Shown here: piece after piece, positions 8,884 to 18,978 of the stretch
Layout: each line of letters starts with the position of its first letter
Numbering within the stretch: the stretch's first letter is position 1
NCBI RefSeq assembly: GCF_023701485.1
Contig: NZ_JAMQBK010000044.1
Location: forward strand, 1-61,227
Source of the DNA: Aporhodopirellula aestuarii
Lineage (GTDB): Bacteria > Planctomycetota > Planctomycetia > Pirellulales > Pirellulaceae
Direction: 5' to 3'
DNA: 61,227 nucleotides
Made by a program: the position numbers and the translations under genes
The notes under the pieces: generated by a model
Database searches by the model: none
The model's input: the letters and a program-made list of their open reading frames with translations, nothing else
What the model was told of the DNA's origin: nothing

Positions 8884-9969
8884 ATGCAAACGTCCTTTTG
8901 CATGTGGCACGGCCTGACCTTCAACGGACTTTGTCGGGTCCTTCGCTGCCAGCCTCGATTGGCATGGTCTTACCTGCCGCGTTGGTTCTCGATTGCCGCC
9001 ATGAGTGTCGTCAACTCGCTTGAAAATGTGGCTGAATCCGCCATCAATGGGCGCAGAATTCGCAACAGTTCTATACGACATCCCCCTCTCTTCATCCTGG
9101 GCCATTGGCGAAGTGGCACCACCCTTCTTCACAACTTGATGGCACTCGATACGAGTTTCTCATACCTCAATCTTTATCAGAGCATGTGTCCGGGACACTT
9201 TCTGTTGACCGAACCCATCGTCGCGCCACTAACGTCTTGGTGTCTGCCGAAGACGCGTCCGATGGATAATATGCCACTAGGCTGGAACGTACCGATGGAA
9301 GATGAAATGGCGGTCGCGGTGGACTGTTGTGTCTCACCTTACTTGATGGCCGCGTTTCAGGATCGCTTTGAACTTTACGAACGTTTTCTTGAGCCCGAAC
9401 GATGGACCGACAAAGAGATGCGTCGTTGGGAGCAGTCGTTCTTGACGTTACTGAAAAAGCTACAGCTTCGCGACGACAAACCCGTTCTCCTCAAGTCCCC
9501 GACTCACACGTTTCGAATCCCAACGCTGTTGAACCTGTTTCCGGAAGCGAAGTTCATCTACCTCTTCCGAGATCCCTACGCTGTCATCCGTTCGACGCTG
9601 CATTTACGCCGCACGATGTTGGCGAGCAATTCGCTGGAACCGCCACACGGCCAGACAGCCTTAAAAGATACGCTTGAATTGTACGAACGATGTATCCGTC
9701 GTTATGAACAGACCAAACAGACCATCCCAGCCAATCAGCTCTGCGAGATGCGGTTCGAAGACCTCGAACTCGATCCGCTTGAACAGACACGTCGCGTCTA
9801 CGAAGAACTGCAGCTATCGACATGGGACGAAGCATTTCCCGCGATTGGCGAGCACGTCAAGTCCATTCGAGGCTATCGCAAAAACGATTACACAGTGGAC
9901 CGTGAATTGAAGCAACAGGTCCTCAGCCGGTTTGAATGGGTCTTCGAACTATATGGCTACAGTCAGTAA
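8884..9969 (+). CDS. Sulfotransferase family protein
   Basis: 361 residues. Family members transfer sulfate from PAPS to hydroxyl or amine groups of small molecules, lipids or sugars. The 5'-phosphosulfate loop is visible as ILGHWRSGTTLLH (residues 71-83), and the 3'-phosphate-binding region as KFIYLFRDPYAVIRS (about 225-240). The N-terminal MWHGLTFNGL and the spacing match the Sulfotransfer_3 type common in planctomycetes. Start chosen at the first ATG; Met7 is an alternative. It converges on the P450 gene with 24 bp between stops. The substrate cannot be told from sequence. Confidence 0.9.
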   Translation: MQTSFCMWHGLTFNGLCRVLRCQPRLAWSYLPRWFSIAAMSVVNSLENVAESAINGRRIRNSSIRHPPLFILGHWRSGTTLLHNLMALDTSFSYLNLYQSMCPGHFLLTEPIVAPLTSWCLPKTRPMDNMPLGWNVPMEDEMAVAVDCCVSPYLMAAFQDRFELYERFLEPERWTDKEMRRWEQSFLTLLKKLQLRDDKPVLLKSPTHTFRIPTLLNLFPEAKFIYLFRDPYAVIRSTLHLRRTMLASNSLEPPHGQTALKDTLELYERCIRRYEQTKQTIPANQLCEMRFEDLELDPLEQTRRVYEELQLSTWDEAFPAIGEHVKSIRGYRKNDYTVDRELKQQVLSRFEWVFELYGYSQ

Positions 9970-9993
9970 GCCGAACAGTTCGCAACCCGACAC

Positions 9994-11601
9994 TCATGCG
10001 TGGTCATTCAACCCTTGATTAGAATGCGGACAGCCGGATCCTCGAATTGCATCGAAGATTCGGCGATCGCTGATTGGAGCGTCGTCTCGAAGCTCGAGTT
10101 TTACCAACGCCCCATCGGCAGGTTTTGTCGAAATGCCCGCGACGGCTGGGTTGTCCGGGCTTTGGGCAGAAAAGCGAAACAGCCTGATGAACGCCCCGAC
10201 GACCAACGCGACTTCAAGTTCGCCTAGGTGTTTTCCAGGGCAAACACGAGGGCCGTGCCCAAAACCAAAATGAAGAAACTCCTTCGAACTTCGCTGGTGT
10301 TCGGCCAACCACTCCCAGCGTTCCGGTGCAAATGCCATCGCCGGATAACCGGTCGATTCAACTCCCCAATGATCTTCGTGACGGTTTGCATTCCAGTGAT
10401 CCAACAAAACGTAGGCACCGGGGGGAACAACCAAGTCTCGCCCGTCCGGAAGTTCGACACGAATCTTTGTCGGTGCTCGTCGCGGCAGGAAGTAGAGAGG
10501 TGGGGTCAAGCGAAGCGTTTCTTCCAAGACTCGACGAAAGTAGGTTGCGCCCTCGAGCAGCTCGGGTGTATAGCGTTCAGCCTGCTGGATCTCTTGGAAA
10601 GCTCTCTGTTGGGCCTCCTGGTTACGAGCGAGGTGGGAGATCGCCCAACTTGCCAATGACGTCGTCGCTTCCAAAGCGCCAGCAAGAACGAGCCGCAGAT
10701 TGCTCCTCAATGCATCGTCTGGAGCATCGGATTTGAACCGTTCCCACAGGCCACGGCCGGCATGTCGCCCTTCCAAAACAAGATCCACCAGCTCATTGAA
10801 TATACGGTAATCCTCTCTCGCTGCAGCGACACCTGGAAAGAACCTCGGAAGTTCTCGGTAGGGGACGCCCAGCTTGATAACGGTATCGCCGACCATACGG
10901 TCGATCACGCGATCCAACGCAGGGACGTAACGCTCCACGATCTGCTGGTAGGAGACTTCGGCTCCGAAAAAGTTATGGGAAAGCAACTCAAGCATGATGG
11001 GCTTGATTTCGGTTTCCAAAGCGACGTGAACATTCGACCCGGTTTGTTGGATCCGCTCGTACAGCTTCTTTAAGCGTTTGCGAACGGTTTCACGGAATGT
11101 CTGTTCAAACTCCTGAAAACGCTCCGGCTGAAACAGCGATGTCTTTCCAAACGGCGCGGCAGCAAGCTTACGCTGACGGCGCCATTGAGGTCCGTTTGCG
11201 TACAGCAGCATGTCGTAGCCCGTCCCCTTGGCGATCCCCGTTGCAAGAATCGTATCTCGCTCGAATTGGCCGTCGCGATCGCCGGTTTCTTTGGAAATGG
11301 CCCGAATCAGTGCCGGATCGCGGGTGATCAGGACCGGTGGGAATCCCAAGACGTCGAGATAGCGTGAATGTCTTCCGTCACCCTCCAAATCATCAGCGTT
11401 CCAGTGGCAGCTCTGAAGAATCTGCAGCGGATTGCGGTAGTTCCAAAGGTGCGGGAACGGCAAACAGGGTCTCCCGCGACACACCCACGTCGGAATCCGC
11501 ACAGGAACAATGCTACCAGCGAAAGGATTGCGTTGAAGCAACTGTCCGGGAAGCCGGCGAAGCATCGACGATCCGGTCACGGAACTTTGATGTTCATTCA
11601 T
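9994..11601 (-). CDS. Cytochrome P450
   Basis: 535 residues. Heme-thiolate monooxygenase that needs an external electron donor; no ferredoxin or reductase gene is adjacent. The heme loop FGFGHGPRVCPGKHLGE carries the Cys ligand, the K-helix ExxR is in EETLRLTPP, and the I-helix has the oxygen-activating AGALEATTS. The N-terminus lacks a clear membrane helix but is about 60 residues longer than compact bacterial P450s. The C-terminal tail after the heme loop is about 75 residues. Convergent with the sulfotransferase, so the pair could modify the same lipid or terpenoid, but they are not co-transcribed and this is only a guess. Confidence 0.93.
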   Translation of the reverse strand: MNEHQSSVTGSSMLRRLPGQLLQRNPFAGSIVPVRIPTWVCRGRPCLPFPHLWNYRNPLQILQSCHWNADDLEGDGRHSRYLDVLGFPPVLITRDPALIRAISKETGDRDGQFERDTILATGIAKGTGYDMLLYANGPQWRRQRKLAAAPFGKTSLFQPERFQEFEQTFRETVRKRLKKLYERIQQTGSNVHVALETEIKPIMLELLSHNFFGAEVSYQQIVERYVPALDRVIDRMVGDTVIKLGVPYRELPRFFPGVAAAREDYRIFNELVDLVLEGRHAGRGLWERFKSDAPDDALRSNLRLVLAGALEATTSLASWAISHLARNQEAQQRAFQEIQQAERYTPELLEGATYFRRVLEETLRLTPPLYFLPRRAPTKIRVELPDGRDLVVPPGAYVLLDHWNANRHEDHWGVESTGYPAMAFAPERWEWLAEHQRSSKEFLHFGFGHGPRVCPGKHLGELEVALVVGAFIRLFRFSAQSPDNPAVAGISTKPADGALVKLELRDDAPISDRRIFDAIRGSGCPHSNQGLNDHA

Positions 11602-12304
11602 TGGTCTCTATGTCCCATGCACTTGATATCACCGGCATTCGCCATCAGCTTTCTCCCTTTAATTATCACATCGTACAACGCCGGACGCTGTCGATGCTAC
11701 AGTTGCTGCATTGGCCATTAGCAGCGAATTAGGTGAAGTCGGTGGAGTAAGTGCCACGCCGCTCATTCACGATCGGCCGCGACTTCCGACGATTGGATAC
11801 TGCCATCGAGCAACGGATTACTCCCCACCGCAACCGCTATATGTCCGTCTGTGCCTGATTCGCCACGTCGGACATCGCGAGTCTTCCCTCGCCGCCTCGA
11901 CAGTGCGTGGCGGCTGAGAGCGGCATTCAGAGATAGCAGACCACGGCGGCGACTGAGGTTGAGATGATGGCGGGAGTAAGATCTCCTGAACAGCCGTTTT
12001 GCCGCTATTGTCGAGCGTTGCCAAACCATCGCTCAGTCAGCGAAGTTGGACCAGCCGCCAGCTTGAACTTTTCCCAGAAAATGCCGTCGGTGCCTCACAC
12101 CGAAGCGACTTTTCACGATTCTGTTCGGTGCCCCGGCGGCCGACTCCGGAGAAATTTCGCTAGACAGCGACCAAACTCAAGCATGGTAGGCTCGAAATTC
12201 TGAACCTTCCGCCACGGTTGCGGGGCTCATCGTTGCGATTTTTGTTGTACTGCCTCTTCGTCTGTGGTGATCGCCCCAACCAACACCCCATGTTCGCCGA
12301 GTAA
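11602..12304. other. Gene-free region upstream of the P450 and phage remnant
   Basis: About 700 bp with no supportable gene. Open frames on both strands are short and lack recognisable motifs. The P450 promoter should lie near 11602-11700, but no element could be identified. Confidence 0.5.
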
Positions 12305-12458
12305 GTCACCGCCGAGTACTTCATCAAAACCGAGCGCCGCGGTCGGACTGTCGACGAATGGAAAGCTCGACCTGAACAGCCCAACAACCACTGGCTGGAC
12401 TGCCTCGTCGGCTGCGCCGTCGCCTCAAGGCATGCCCCCCGAACGCCAGCGACGATGA
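12305..12458 (+). pseudogene. Remnant of a phage terminase large subunit C-terminus
   Basis: After an in-frame TAA at 12302-12304, the frame reads VTAEYFIKTERRGRTVDEW, then a stretch ending NNHWLDCLVGCAVAS. This is the typical C-terminal end of GpA-like terminase large subunits (EYxIKTExRGRTVDEW...HWLDxLVGCAVAAS). Immediately after, the reading frame shifts: the family ending GMPP appears in another frame at about 12429-12458. Everything upstream of this end is missing. It marks an old prophage. Confidence 0.65.
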
Positions 12459-12563
12459 ATTGCGGTCGTTCCTTGAAACCAAAGCGATTCCTCAATGCGG
12501 ACTTTGTCCTAGCAAGCGTGTTCCGTTCAAACATCCCGACCCGACTCAAAGGAGTGAGATTCA

Positions 12564-12965
12564 ATGAGACGTCCACCTGGTTCATTCAGTGGCGACGGTC
12601 CGCCGTCATGGCACCCATTCGTTCCACCATTCGATCCGGCTGGCAGTCCATCACCACCAATGCCGCCACCCACCGATCCGCCTGAAGGCTCAAGCACTGA
12701 TGACGATACCTCTGCCTCAGAGAACGACGAGCGTCCCGATTGGTGGCCCGAGGATTGGCCGTGGCCGCCTGAACCCGAAGGCTCGACCGAAGTACTCGTC
12801 CCGCCGCCGCGGCACGTCTGGCCGCGTCTTCCGCCCGACCACCCATACCATTTGCCGCCTGGATTCTGGTGGCCAGACAACATGCCGCCCGGACATCCGG
12901 GCACGCCCGAGCCCGGAGACGAACCAGGTGGTAGCGATACTTCGTCAAGCGGAGAATGGGTGTGA
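12564..12965 (+). CDS. Pro/Trp-rich hypothetical protein
   Basis: 133 residues of extreme composition: by my count 38 prolines and 9 tryptophans, with many acidic residues and almost no aliphatic ones. A good ribosome-binding site (AAAGGAGTGAG) precedes the ATG, supporting translation. No signal peptide, membrane segment or family could be recognised; it should be largely unstructured or a polyproline scaffold. It lies directly after the terminase remnant, so it may be a leftover prophage gene. Opposite-strand frames of similar length reflect the base bias of this stretch. Confidence 0.6.
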   Translation: MRRPPGSFSGDGPPSWHPFVPPFDPAGSPSPPMPPPTDPPEGSSTDDDTSASENDERPDWWPEDWPWPPEPEGSTEVLVPPPRHVWPRLPPDHPYHLPPGFWWPDNMPPGHPGTPEPGDEPGGSDTSSSGEWV

Positions 12966-13113
12966 GCCAATAGATAATGTGAACACGATCTCTTCGCATC
13001 GTAGATGACAGTCAGTTCTCGTCGAGCGTGACCTGCATTTTCATCATGCCTTTCGACGGTTAAAACACTTGCTAGGAATTCGCTCTACCCACTCCAGCAA
13101 GGACAGACTCGTC

Positions 13114-13341
13114 ATGGCAAAGAAGAAAGCAAAGGCAGCGACCAAAAAAAAGGCATTGACGCTCAACGACATCTACGACCAGGTTTCTCGCAAGGCAGAC
13201 ACTCAGGGCGTCAAGATCAACGTCGCAGAAACCAAACGTGTTCTCGCTTGCTTTTTCGATGTTCTCGAAGACTACAAACCGGCCGACGCGTTCGACTTTG
13301 TCGCCAAAGGATTGAAGCGGGCTGGCACTCGCCGGCGTTAG
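13114..13341 (+). CDS. Small basic hypothetical protein
   Basis: 75 residues starting MAKKKAKAATKKK; the start at 13114 is chosen over the longer frame because of this Lys/Ala-rich tail, typical of small DNA-binding proteins. The rest (TLNDIYDQVSRKAD...KRVLACFFDVLED) looks helical, and the end is basic (KRAGTRRR). The arrangement recalls small HU-like or phage DNA-binding proteins, but I cannot assign a family. It belongs to the group of small genes after the terminase remnant. Confidence 0.6.
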   Translation: MAKKKAKAATKKKALTLNDIYDQVSRKADTQGVKINVAETKRVLACFFDVLEDYKPADAFDFVAKGLKRAGTRRR

Positions 13342-13582
13342 CCATTTTTAGTGAGTCTCTGCATGCGGTTTGCTTCGCTTTGAGCGCCGCTTGTTTTGAT
13401 GGACGAGCTTGAGACGAACGACTATCTGAAAAGTGGAATGCATCCACTTCGATCAGCTTGCTTGCCATCGAATGTATCGCTACGTTCGATAGAAGCGAGA
13501 GGCAATCGTGACGACAACGCGTTAGTTCTTGCTATGAATGAACGACCCATGCATTCTAGGTGAACTGAGGGAACTCTTTGCG

Positions 13583-13882
13583 ATGTCCGAACCACTGTTG
13601 AAAATCAGTAATCATCACGTTCCTGGATCAGGCGATCCACCAATCATTGATGACGCACAGGCAGATCAGTACATCGGCTACTTTGAGAATCTGTTCGGTG
13701 AGCAATGGGTATTTACACGAGATCGGGCAACGGGCATTGCGATTCTGCGCGGAGGCGACATCGGCTGGAACACACCCATCAATGTGACCGATGGCATCAC
13801 TGGAAAGTTGACGCTCAACCCAAGTGAAGCACAGTGGTTGGAGTCTTGTCTCGCCGCCAGCCAAGCATTTGCGAGAAGGTAA
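13583..13882 (+). CDS. Hypothetical protein
   Basis: 99 residues starting MSEPLLKISNHHVPGSGDPP; a GAGGGA sequence upstream supports the ATG at 13583 over the one at 13538. The protein is soluble, acidic and of mixed alpha/beta character (YIGYFENLFGEQWVFTRD, IAILRGGDIGW). Not recognised. The last of three small genes after the phage remnant. Confidence 0.6.
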   Translation: MSEPLLKISNHHVPGSGDPPIIDDAQADQYIGYFENLFGEQWVFTRDRATGIAILRGGDIGWNTPINVTDGITGKLTLNPSEAQWLESCLAASQAFARR

Positions 13883-14360
13883 CACGCCGCTTGTGCAGCC
13901 GATCGGAATTCCTAGCAAGGCAGTCGCACGCCTCCTCTGCTCTTCTGCAGTCACGATTCAGTTCGTAGTGATCGTGACGATCACGCAAGCCTTCAGCGTC
14001 CGATAACATGGGCTATGTCGCGAGGAGTTGCGGGTCTCGCCGATTGTGCGGCTCGGGTCTAAGCGATTACTCGCACTGGACCGCTACGACTCAGTAGGCA
14101 ATCAGGATCGCGAGGACCGCACCAACGATTCGAGACCGAACAGGACCCATCGAGCGACTCCAAGTGCTTCGGGCGTGTCAGTTAGCGGGCGACCCGCCGC
14201 TTCCTCATTGCGTCGTTTATTCTTGACATTCGTTTTCTTGTGTTCCGAGCTATCGAGCGATTTCTTCAATTCTCGTTTCCGGGCCCTGCCTCAACTGATG
14301 GATCCGAACTCGCACTGTCTTCAATTTCAACGGTGAGACATACGTTGTCGTGTGGTGGGG
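13883..14360. other. Gene-free stretch downstream of kinase 1
   Basis: 478 bp between the stops of a plus-strand and a minus-strand gene. I see no gene and no convincing terminator hairpin. Confidence 0.5.
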
Positions 14361-17300
14361 TCACGGTTGCGATCCGTTGTTTTCCATACCGCTCCACTTG
14401 CGGTACTCCGCCCTTGTGATGAGCTCGTCTAGCATGTAGAAGCTGAGGCTGCCACGGAACTCTTGGCGACCGTCGCCAGCCACGCTGTGTAGCACTCCAT
14501 CGTTGTCATACACAGCGGCGAACACCGGACCATGATGGCCTTGCAGAGTATCAAGACTCGTGCCGTCGGCCGTTTCCAGCACATGAATCTCGCCTTGTTC
14601 GGTGGAGCATGCGAGTCTTGAGCCGCTTGGCGAGAAGGCCACGTGATGAACCAGCAAGTTGGCCAATTCTCGCCGGAAGATCAACGCACCCGACTTGATG
14701 TCGCGCACTTCAACCACGCCACCCGAAAATGCGATTGCCAAACGCGACTCATTGGGCGAAAAACACAGGGCAACTACCGCGGATTGATCATCGAGGTCGC
14801 TTGATTTTGCTGTGGACGGGTTCGAATCTGTCACTTCATCGTCTGCAGTGGTCGCTTGCGGTATGACGGTGATTGCGGCGCTCGCTTCGGCCTCCGACTT
14901 GAATATTTCGCTAGTCAACCGCCAACATTGGACGGTGCCATCTTCCCGTCCGACTGCTAGCAGCTTGCGGTCATGGCTGAATTCCAACTTGACCGCGGGG
15001 GACATCTTCGACGACAGCGTCCTCCGCTGGCTAGTCTTCACATTGAACAACTGAACCTCGCCTTCCTCGAGACCGCACGCAAGCAGCGTTGCGTCGCGAC
15101 TTAAGTCGAGCGAGCGGACCTTCGACTCCACCTCGCCCAAGACGGTTCGTTGCTCATCGGTCATTGACTGCAGATAGAGCTGATCGACGCCATCCCATGG
15201 TCCCTGGGCCCACGCGACCGTCAGCCCCTGATCGTAAAAGACGGCGCGCGCGTTTCTCGCCGTTTGAAAATTCGCCTGCTCCAGTTGTCGCCCCGTCGTT
15301 AAATCCCAAATCATGATCGGCGCGTCATCGCCGTAGGTCGCCAACCGCGTGCGGGATCGATCCAACGTCACTCCGAGCTCGCCGTCGGCGTAGCCGGGCA
15401 AGGGCAGAAACTGCTGAGGTCGACTCACCACCCATGATCGCACGGTGCCGTCTTTGCTGCCACTGAGCAGCGTGCCGTTGGTCGACAACGCCAGCGACTG
15501 TATCTCGTCTTGATGACCGGTTAGGGTCAGGAGTTGAAGTCCGTTCGTCGCATCCCATACTCGCACCGTCCGATCGCGTGAGCTGCTGAAGAGTCGTCGC
15601 CCTCGTGGTCCGAACAGCACCGAGGTGGTGGGCCGGCCATGCCCGTCGAGTACAGCAAGCGACTTTCCGCTGCGCGCGTCCCAGATCTGCAAGCCGCCAT
15701 GGTGGCTGGCACTGGCAAGTTGGGCGCCATCAGGACTGAAGGCGATGGCGACGCTCACGTTTTCGGCTGTCGGTCGGACGCGGTGTTCGTTGGCGAAGAT
15801 TTGCTTGCCAGTCTCTGCGGACCATAGTTGGACCTGTCGTCCCCCCGTGGCGACAGATTTGCCGTCGGGGCTGAACGCAATGCCGTTCACACGGCCGTCG
15901 ATGTCGCTGACGACGAGACGCTGGTCGCCGGTCGTTGCATTCCAAATTCGCCACTCGCCTGGCCGCACGGCGTCTTCGTCGGGGCGTCGTCGATACGCGC
16001 CTCCGCCGCTTGCGATCCATCGGCCGTCCGTGCTCCAAGCCACTGACTTCACGGTGACCCGATGTCCCTTGAGGGTCATCAGCTCGTTGCCCGTTTCGGC
16101 GTCCCAGAGACGAACGATGCCGTCTTTGCCCGTGTAGCCCCCGACAGTAGCGAGCCGCTTGCCATCGGGACTGAATGCCATGCTCCAGATCGTGTTCAGA
16201 TGAGCGTTGAATTTGCAGAGCCGCACGTGCCTTCGCCGCTCCCAAACCTCGACCGATCCCTCCGGCCCGTCGACCGCCAAGCGACCACCGTCACTGCTGA
16301 TCGCGATCTGGCCGACAGGCTCGTCTCGCTGCACTTCATAGGGCTCGGGCTGCGCGGGCCAGAGCCGCACGACACCATCATCGCCGCCGCTGGCCACAAG
16401 TTGTTGATCAGGTGAGATGTCAACACTTAAAACGGCGCCGAGATGGCCTCGATGCAGCGTCCTGGGTTCGCCCGTCGCTAGATCCCAGGTCCGCACGGTA
16501 CCGTCGTCGCCACCACTGACCAACACCTGATCGTTGCGACTGATCGCTAACGTCCGCACATCATCGACATGGCCCGTCATGACTCGCAGCATGCGGCCCA
16601 AATCAATATCCCAGACACGAATCAATCCGTCAGCACCTGCCGTCACGAGACGCTCGCCTTTGAAGTCGAACCGTAGGGCATGAATCGCTTGCTGACCGGC
16701 CTCCAGCCGAAGCTGCTCCTCGCCCGTCTCGGCGGACCAGACTAGCACCTGGCCATTCTGCAGTCCGGCAGCGACCTGCTTGCCATCCGGCGAGATGCAC
16801 GTCGTGAGCGCACCGACATCAGTGGCTTGACTCCAAAGCGGCTCGCCGGTCGCGGTGTCGCACCACTGAACCTTGCCTTCAGGCCATCTTGTGGCCACGG
16901 CCAGCCGCGTTCCGTCGTGACTGAGCGCCAGGGCATCGGCACGCAGCTTCCGCTTGCTGGCGGTTGCCATCACACGCTTCATCTCCGCTCCATTCCAGAG
17001 CTCCACCATGCTGCGGTCGCCAATGGCAATTGTTTCGGACGACAGATTGGCTGCCGCGGCCGACAAACTTAGTTTGGTCGTGGTGGTCGTCATGAGTCGC
17101 CCCTCGGCGACATCCCATCTCCGCAGTGTTTTGTCGGTGGCCGCGCTGATCAGTTGCCGGCCTTCATCAGCGAAAGTGACGAACTTGACGGCACGCGTGT
17201 GGCCTCGCAACGCGCGACCTCGCGTGAGTTGTGTATGAATAAAATCGTGCTCCCAACCGCGCAGGTCCCAGCGACAACCATCCAATGCGGACCAAGCCGA

Positions 17301-18758
17301 ACGTGTTCGGTTGGACTGCAGGCTTTGAAACGCGTCGCCAATCCGCATTGCATACACCTGTCGCTCGGAGTGTTCCTGAGCGGCCGTGGCTTCGGCCGCC
17401 AGTGCTTCGGCCTGGAGTTGGAGTGACGCGGACCTCTGCGAAGCCTCTTCGGCGATGCCCCTCTGTCTTGCTTCTTCGCGAGCGCGACTCTCTGCGAGGA
17501 TGGCGAGCGAGCTGGAAACGGCAAGACCAATGACCAGCGACAGGCCGAGCAAACTCAACAGCGACGCGACCAGTGGATTCCGCCGACACCATCGCCAGCC
17601 TCGTTGCACGCGACCGATAGGCCGAGCCCGCACGGGGCGACCATCCAGAAAGTTGCTCAGATCATCCGCCAGCAGCGCGGCTGTTCCGTACCGCTTGTGC
17701 GGTTCTTTCTCGAGGCACTTTAAACAAATCGTCTCCAGGTCCTTGGGCACGTTGGGATTCAGGGTCGCTGGCCATACCGGTTCCTTGTGAATGACCTGCA
17801 ACAGTGTGTCGACTGCGGAGTCGGCGACAAATGGCGCGCGACCGGTGAGGCACGCGTAAAGCACGGCGCCGAGCGCGTAGACATCCGCGGCGGGGCCAAC
17901 GAGGTTTTGTCGGGCTGCGGCCTGTTCCGGCGACATGTAGCCAGGCGTTCCCAAAATTTGACCGCTAGCGGTCAACTCCTCCTCACCTGCGCCGCCCTTT
18001 TCGTCCTCAAGTATTTTGGCCAATCCAAAGTCCGTCACGTGCGTCTGATTCTCCGCGTCGACCAAGATATTGGCCGGCTTCAGGTCTCGATGGAGCGTAC
18101 CCTGTTGATGAGCGAAATGGACGGCCTCAGCCACCTGCCGCACGAGCGTGGCGGCGTGAATGGGCGACAGCGTCTGATCCCGAACTTCTTCCGAAAGGCC
18201 ATGCCCGTTGATATAGTCCATGGCGATGTAGTGATGACCATCATGCTCGCCGACTTCGTGAATCGTAACAATGTGAGGATGCTGAAGACGACCGGCTGCC
18301 CGAGCCTCGCGATAGAACCGTTCGACATCACTTGCTCCCGCCAGTCGACCGGCCAGGATCATTTTCAGAGCAACGGTTCGCCCTAGTTTTTGCTGACGCG
18401 CCTTGAACACCACGCCCATGCCACCACGGGCAATCTCTTCGATGATTTCATACTCACCGATGTACCGAATCGACTCTCCCTGTTTGAAGTCCTTGGGGCC
18501 GGATACCGAATCCATCGTGTTCTCATAGGCGGAAATAGCAACACGCGATGGTGGGACGTCACCAAAGTCTGATGCCACTTGCTCGAGCAATTGCCGATCA
18601 TTGAGAAACCGACCAATCTCCTCGGCGAACTTGGGAAAGTCTTTGACTAATGCGTCCCGGTCGATGGTCTCGCCCCGCTCGAGCGACTCCAGACAACCAA
18701 CCAACAGCGATTGGAACTCGGGATCGTCGAGGAATTGGGATTCCGATGGACTGGTCAT
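14361..18758 (-). CDS. Receptor-like Ser/Thr kinase with WD40 propellers (kinase 1)
   Basis: 1465 residues. Residues 1-95 form a short N-terminal domain (LDDPEFQSLLVGCLESLERGE) shared with kinase 2. The kinase domain spans about 100-375: glycine loop ARGGMGVVF (110-118), catalytic Lys132 in VALK, HRDLKPAN (223-230), DFG (243-245) and GTPGYMSPEQA (270-280). All key residues are present, so it should be active. One transmembrane helix (about 396-420) follows, then a short coiled coil, then about a thousand residues of WD40 blades, predicted to lie outside the cytoplasm as a sensor. The shared promoter motif sits at 18815-18841, about 60-80 bp upstream of the ATG. An ECF sigma factor and a paralogous kinase are nearby, a pairing known in planctomycetes. 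Confidence 0.95.
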   Translation of the reverse strand: MTSPSESQFLDDPEFQSLLVGCLESLERGETIDRDALVKDFPKFAEEIGRFLNDRQLLEQVASDFGDVPPSRVAISAYENTMDSVSGPKDFKQGESIRYIGEYEIIEEIARGGMGVVFKARQQKLGRTVALKMILAGRLAGASDVERFYREARAAGRLQHPHIVTIHEVGEHDGHHYIAMDYINGHGLSEEVRDQTLSPIHAATLVRQVAEAVHFAHQQGTLHRDLKPANILVDAENQTHVTDFGLAKILEDEKGGAGEEELTASGQILGTPGYMSPEQAAARQNLVGPAADVYALGAVLYACLTGRAPFVADSAVDTLLQVIHKEPVWPATLNPNVPKDLETICLKCLEKEPHKRYGTAALLADDLSNFLDGRPVRARPIGRVQRGWRWCRRNPLVASLLSLLGLSLVIGLAVSSSLAILAESRAREEARQRGIAEEASQRSASLQLQAEALAAEATAAQEHSERQVYAMRIGDAFQSLQSNRTRSAWSALDGCRWDLRGWEHDFIHTQLTRGRALRGHTRAVKFVTFADEGRQLISAATDKTLRRWDVAEGRLMTTTTTKLSLSAAAANLSSETIAIGDRSMVELWNGAEMKRVMATASKRKLRADALALSHDGTRLAVATRWPEGKVQWCDTATGEPLWSQATDVGALTTCISPDGKQVAAGLQNGQVLVWSAETGEEQLRLEAGQQAIHALRFDFKGERLVTAGADGLIRVWDIDLGRMLRVMTGHVDDVRTLAISRNDQVLVSGGDDGTVRTWDLATGEPRTLHRGHLGAVLSVDISPDQQLVASGGDDGVVRLWPAQPEPYEVQRDEPVGQIAISSDGGRLAVDGPEGSVEVWERRRHVRLCKFNAHLNTIWSMAFSPDGKRLATVGGYTGKDGIVRLWDAETGNELMTLKGHRVTVKSVAWSTDGRWIASGGGAYRRRPDEDAVRPGEWRIWNATTGDQRLVVSDIDGRVNGIAFSPDGKSVATGGRQVQLWSAETGKQIFANEHRVRPTAENVSVAIAFSPDGAQLASASHHGGLQIWDARSGKSLAVLDGHGRPTTSVLFGPRGRRLFSSSRDRTVRVWDATNGLQLLTLTGHQDEIQSLALSTNGTLLSGSKDGTVRSWVVSRPQQFLPLPGYADGELGVTLDRSRTRLATYGDDAPIMIWDLTTGRQLEQANFQTARNARAVFYDQGLTVAWAQGPWDGVDQLYLQSMTDEQRTVLGEVESKVRSLDLSRDATLLACGLEEGEVQLFNVKTSQRRTLSSKMSPAVKLEFSHDRKLLAVGREDGTVQCWRLTSEIFKSEAEASAAITVIPQATTADDEVTDSNPSTAKSSDLDDQSAVVALCFSPNESRLAIAFSGGVVEVRDIKSGALIFRRELANLLVHHVAFSPSGSRLACSTEQGEIHVLETADGTSLDTLQGHHGPVFAAVYDNDGVLHSVAGDGRQEFRGSLSFYMLDELITRAEYRKWSGMENNGSQP

Positions 18759-18814
18759 GACTCTTCAATGAGAACGGAAACGCTACGCAGCAACCTAATC
18801 AGCCTACTGATTCA

Positions 18815-18841
18815 GGCGGGAACGAAAGGTGGAGATGACGG
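18815..18841 (-). promoter_or_regulatory. Shared ECF-type promoter motif, site 2 (kinase 1)
   Basis: Minus strand: CCGTCATC, 14 bases, CCGCCTGAATCAGTAG. It points at the kinase 1 start, with a leader of about 40-55 nt. Kinase 1 can therefore be transcribed separately from the genes upstream. Confidence 0.7.
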
Positions 18842-18978
18842 AGATTCTTGACGAATTTACTTGATTGAACCGAATCGACCGCGGGCCTGACCTGCTGGTC
18901 GATCTGGAAAAACTCGTGTGGTCGCGGCAGCGCACAACAAACGCAGTTGTAGGCTGCTAAAGCCGATAGACGCGAAAT

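Noticed and set aside
12586..12999. Long antisense open frames opposite the Pro/Trp-rich gene
   Set aside because: They are explained by the base bias of Pro- and Gly-rich codons; the plus-strand frame has the ribosome-binding site.
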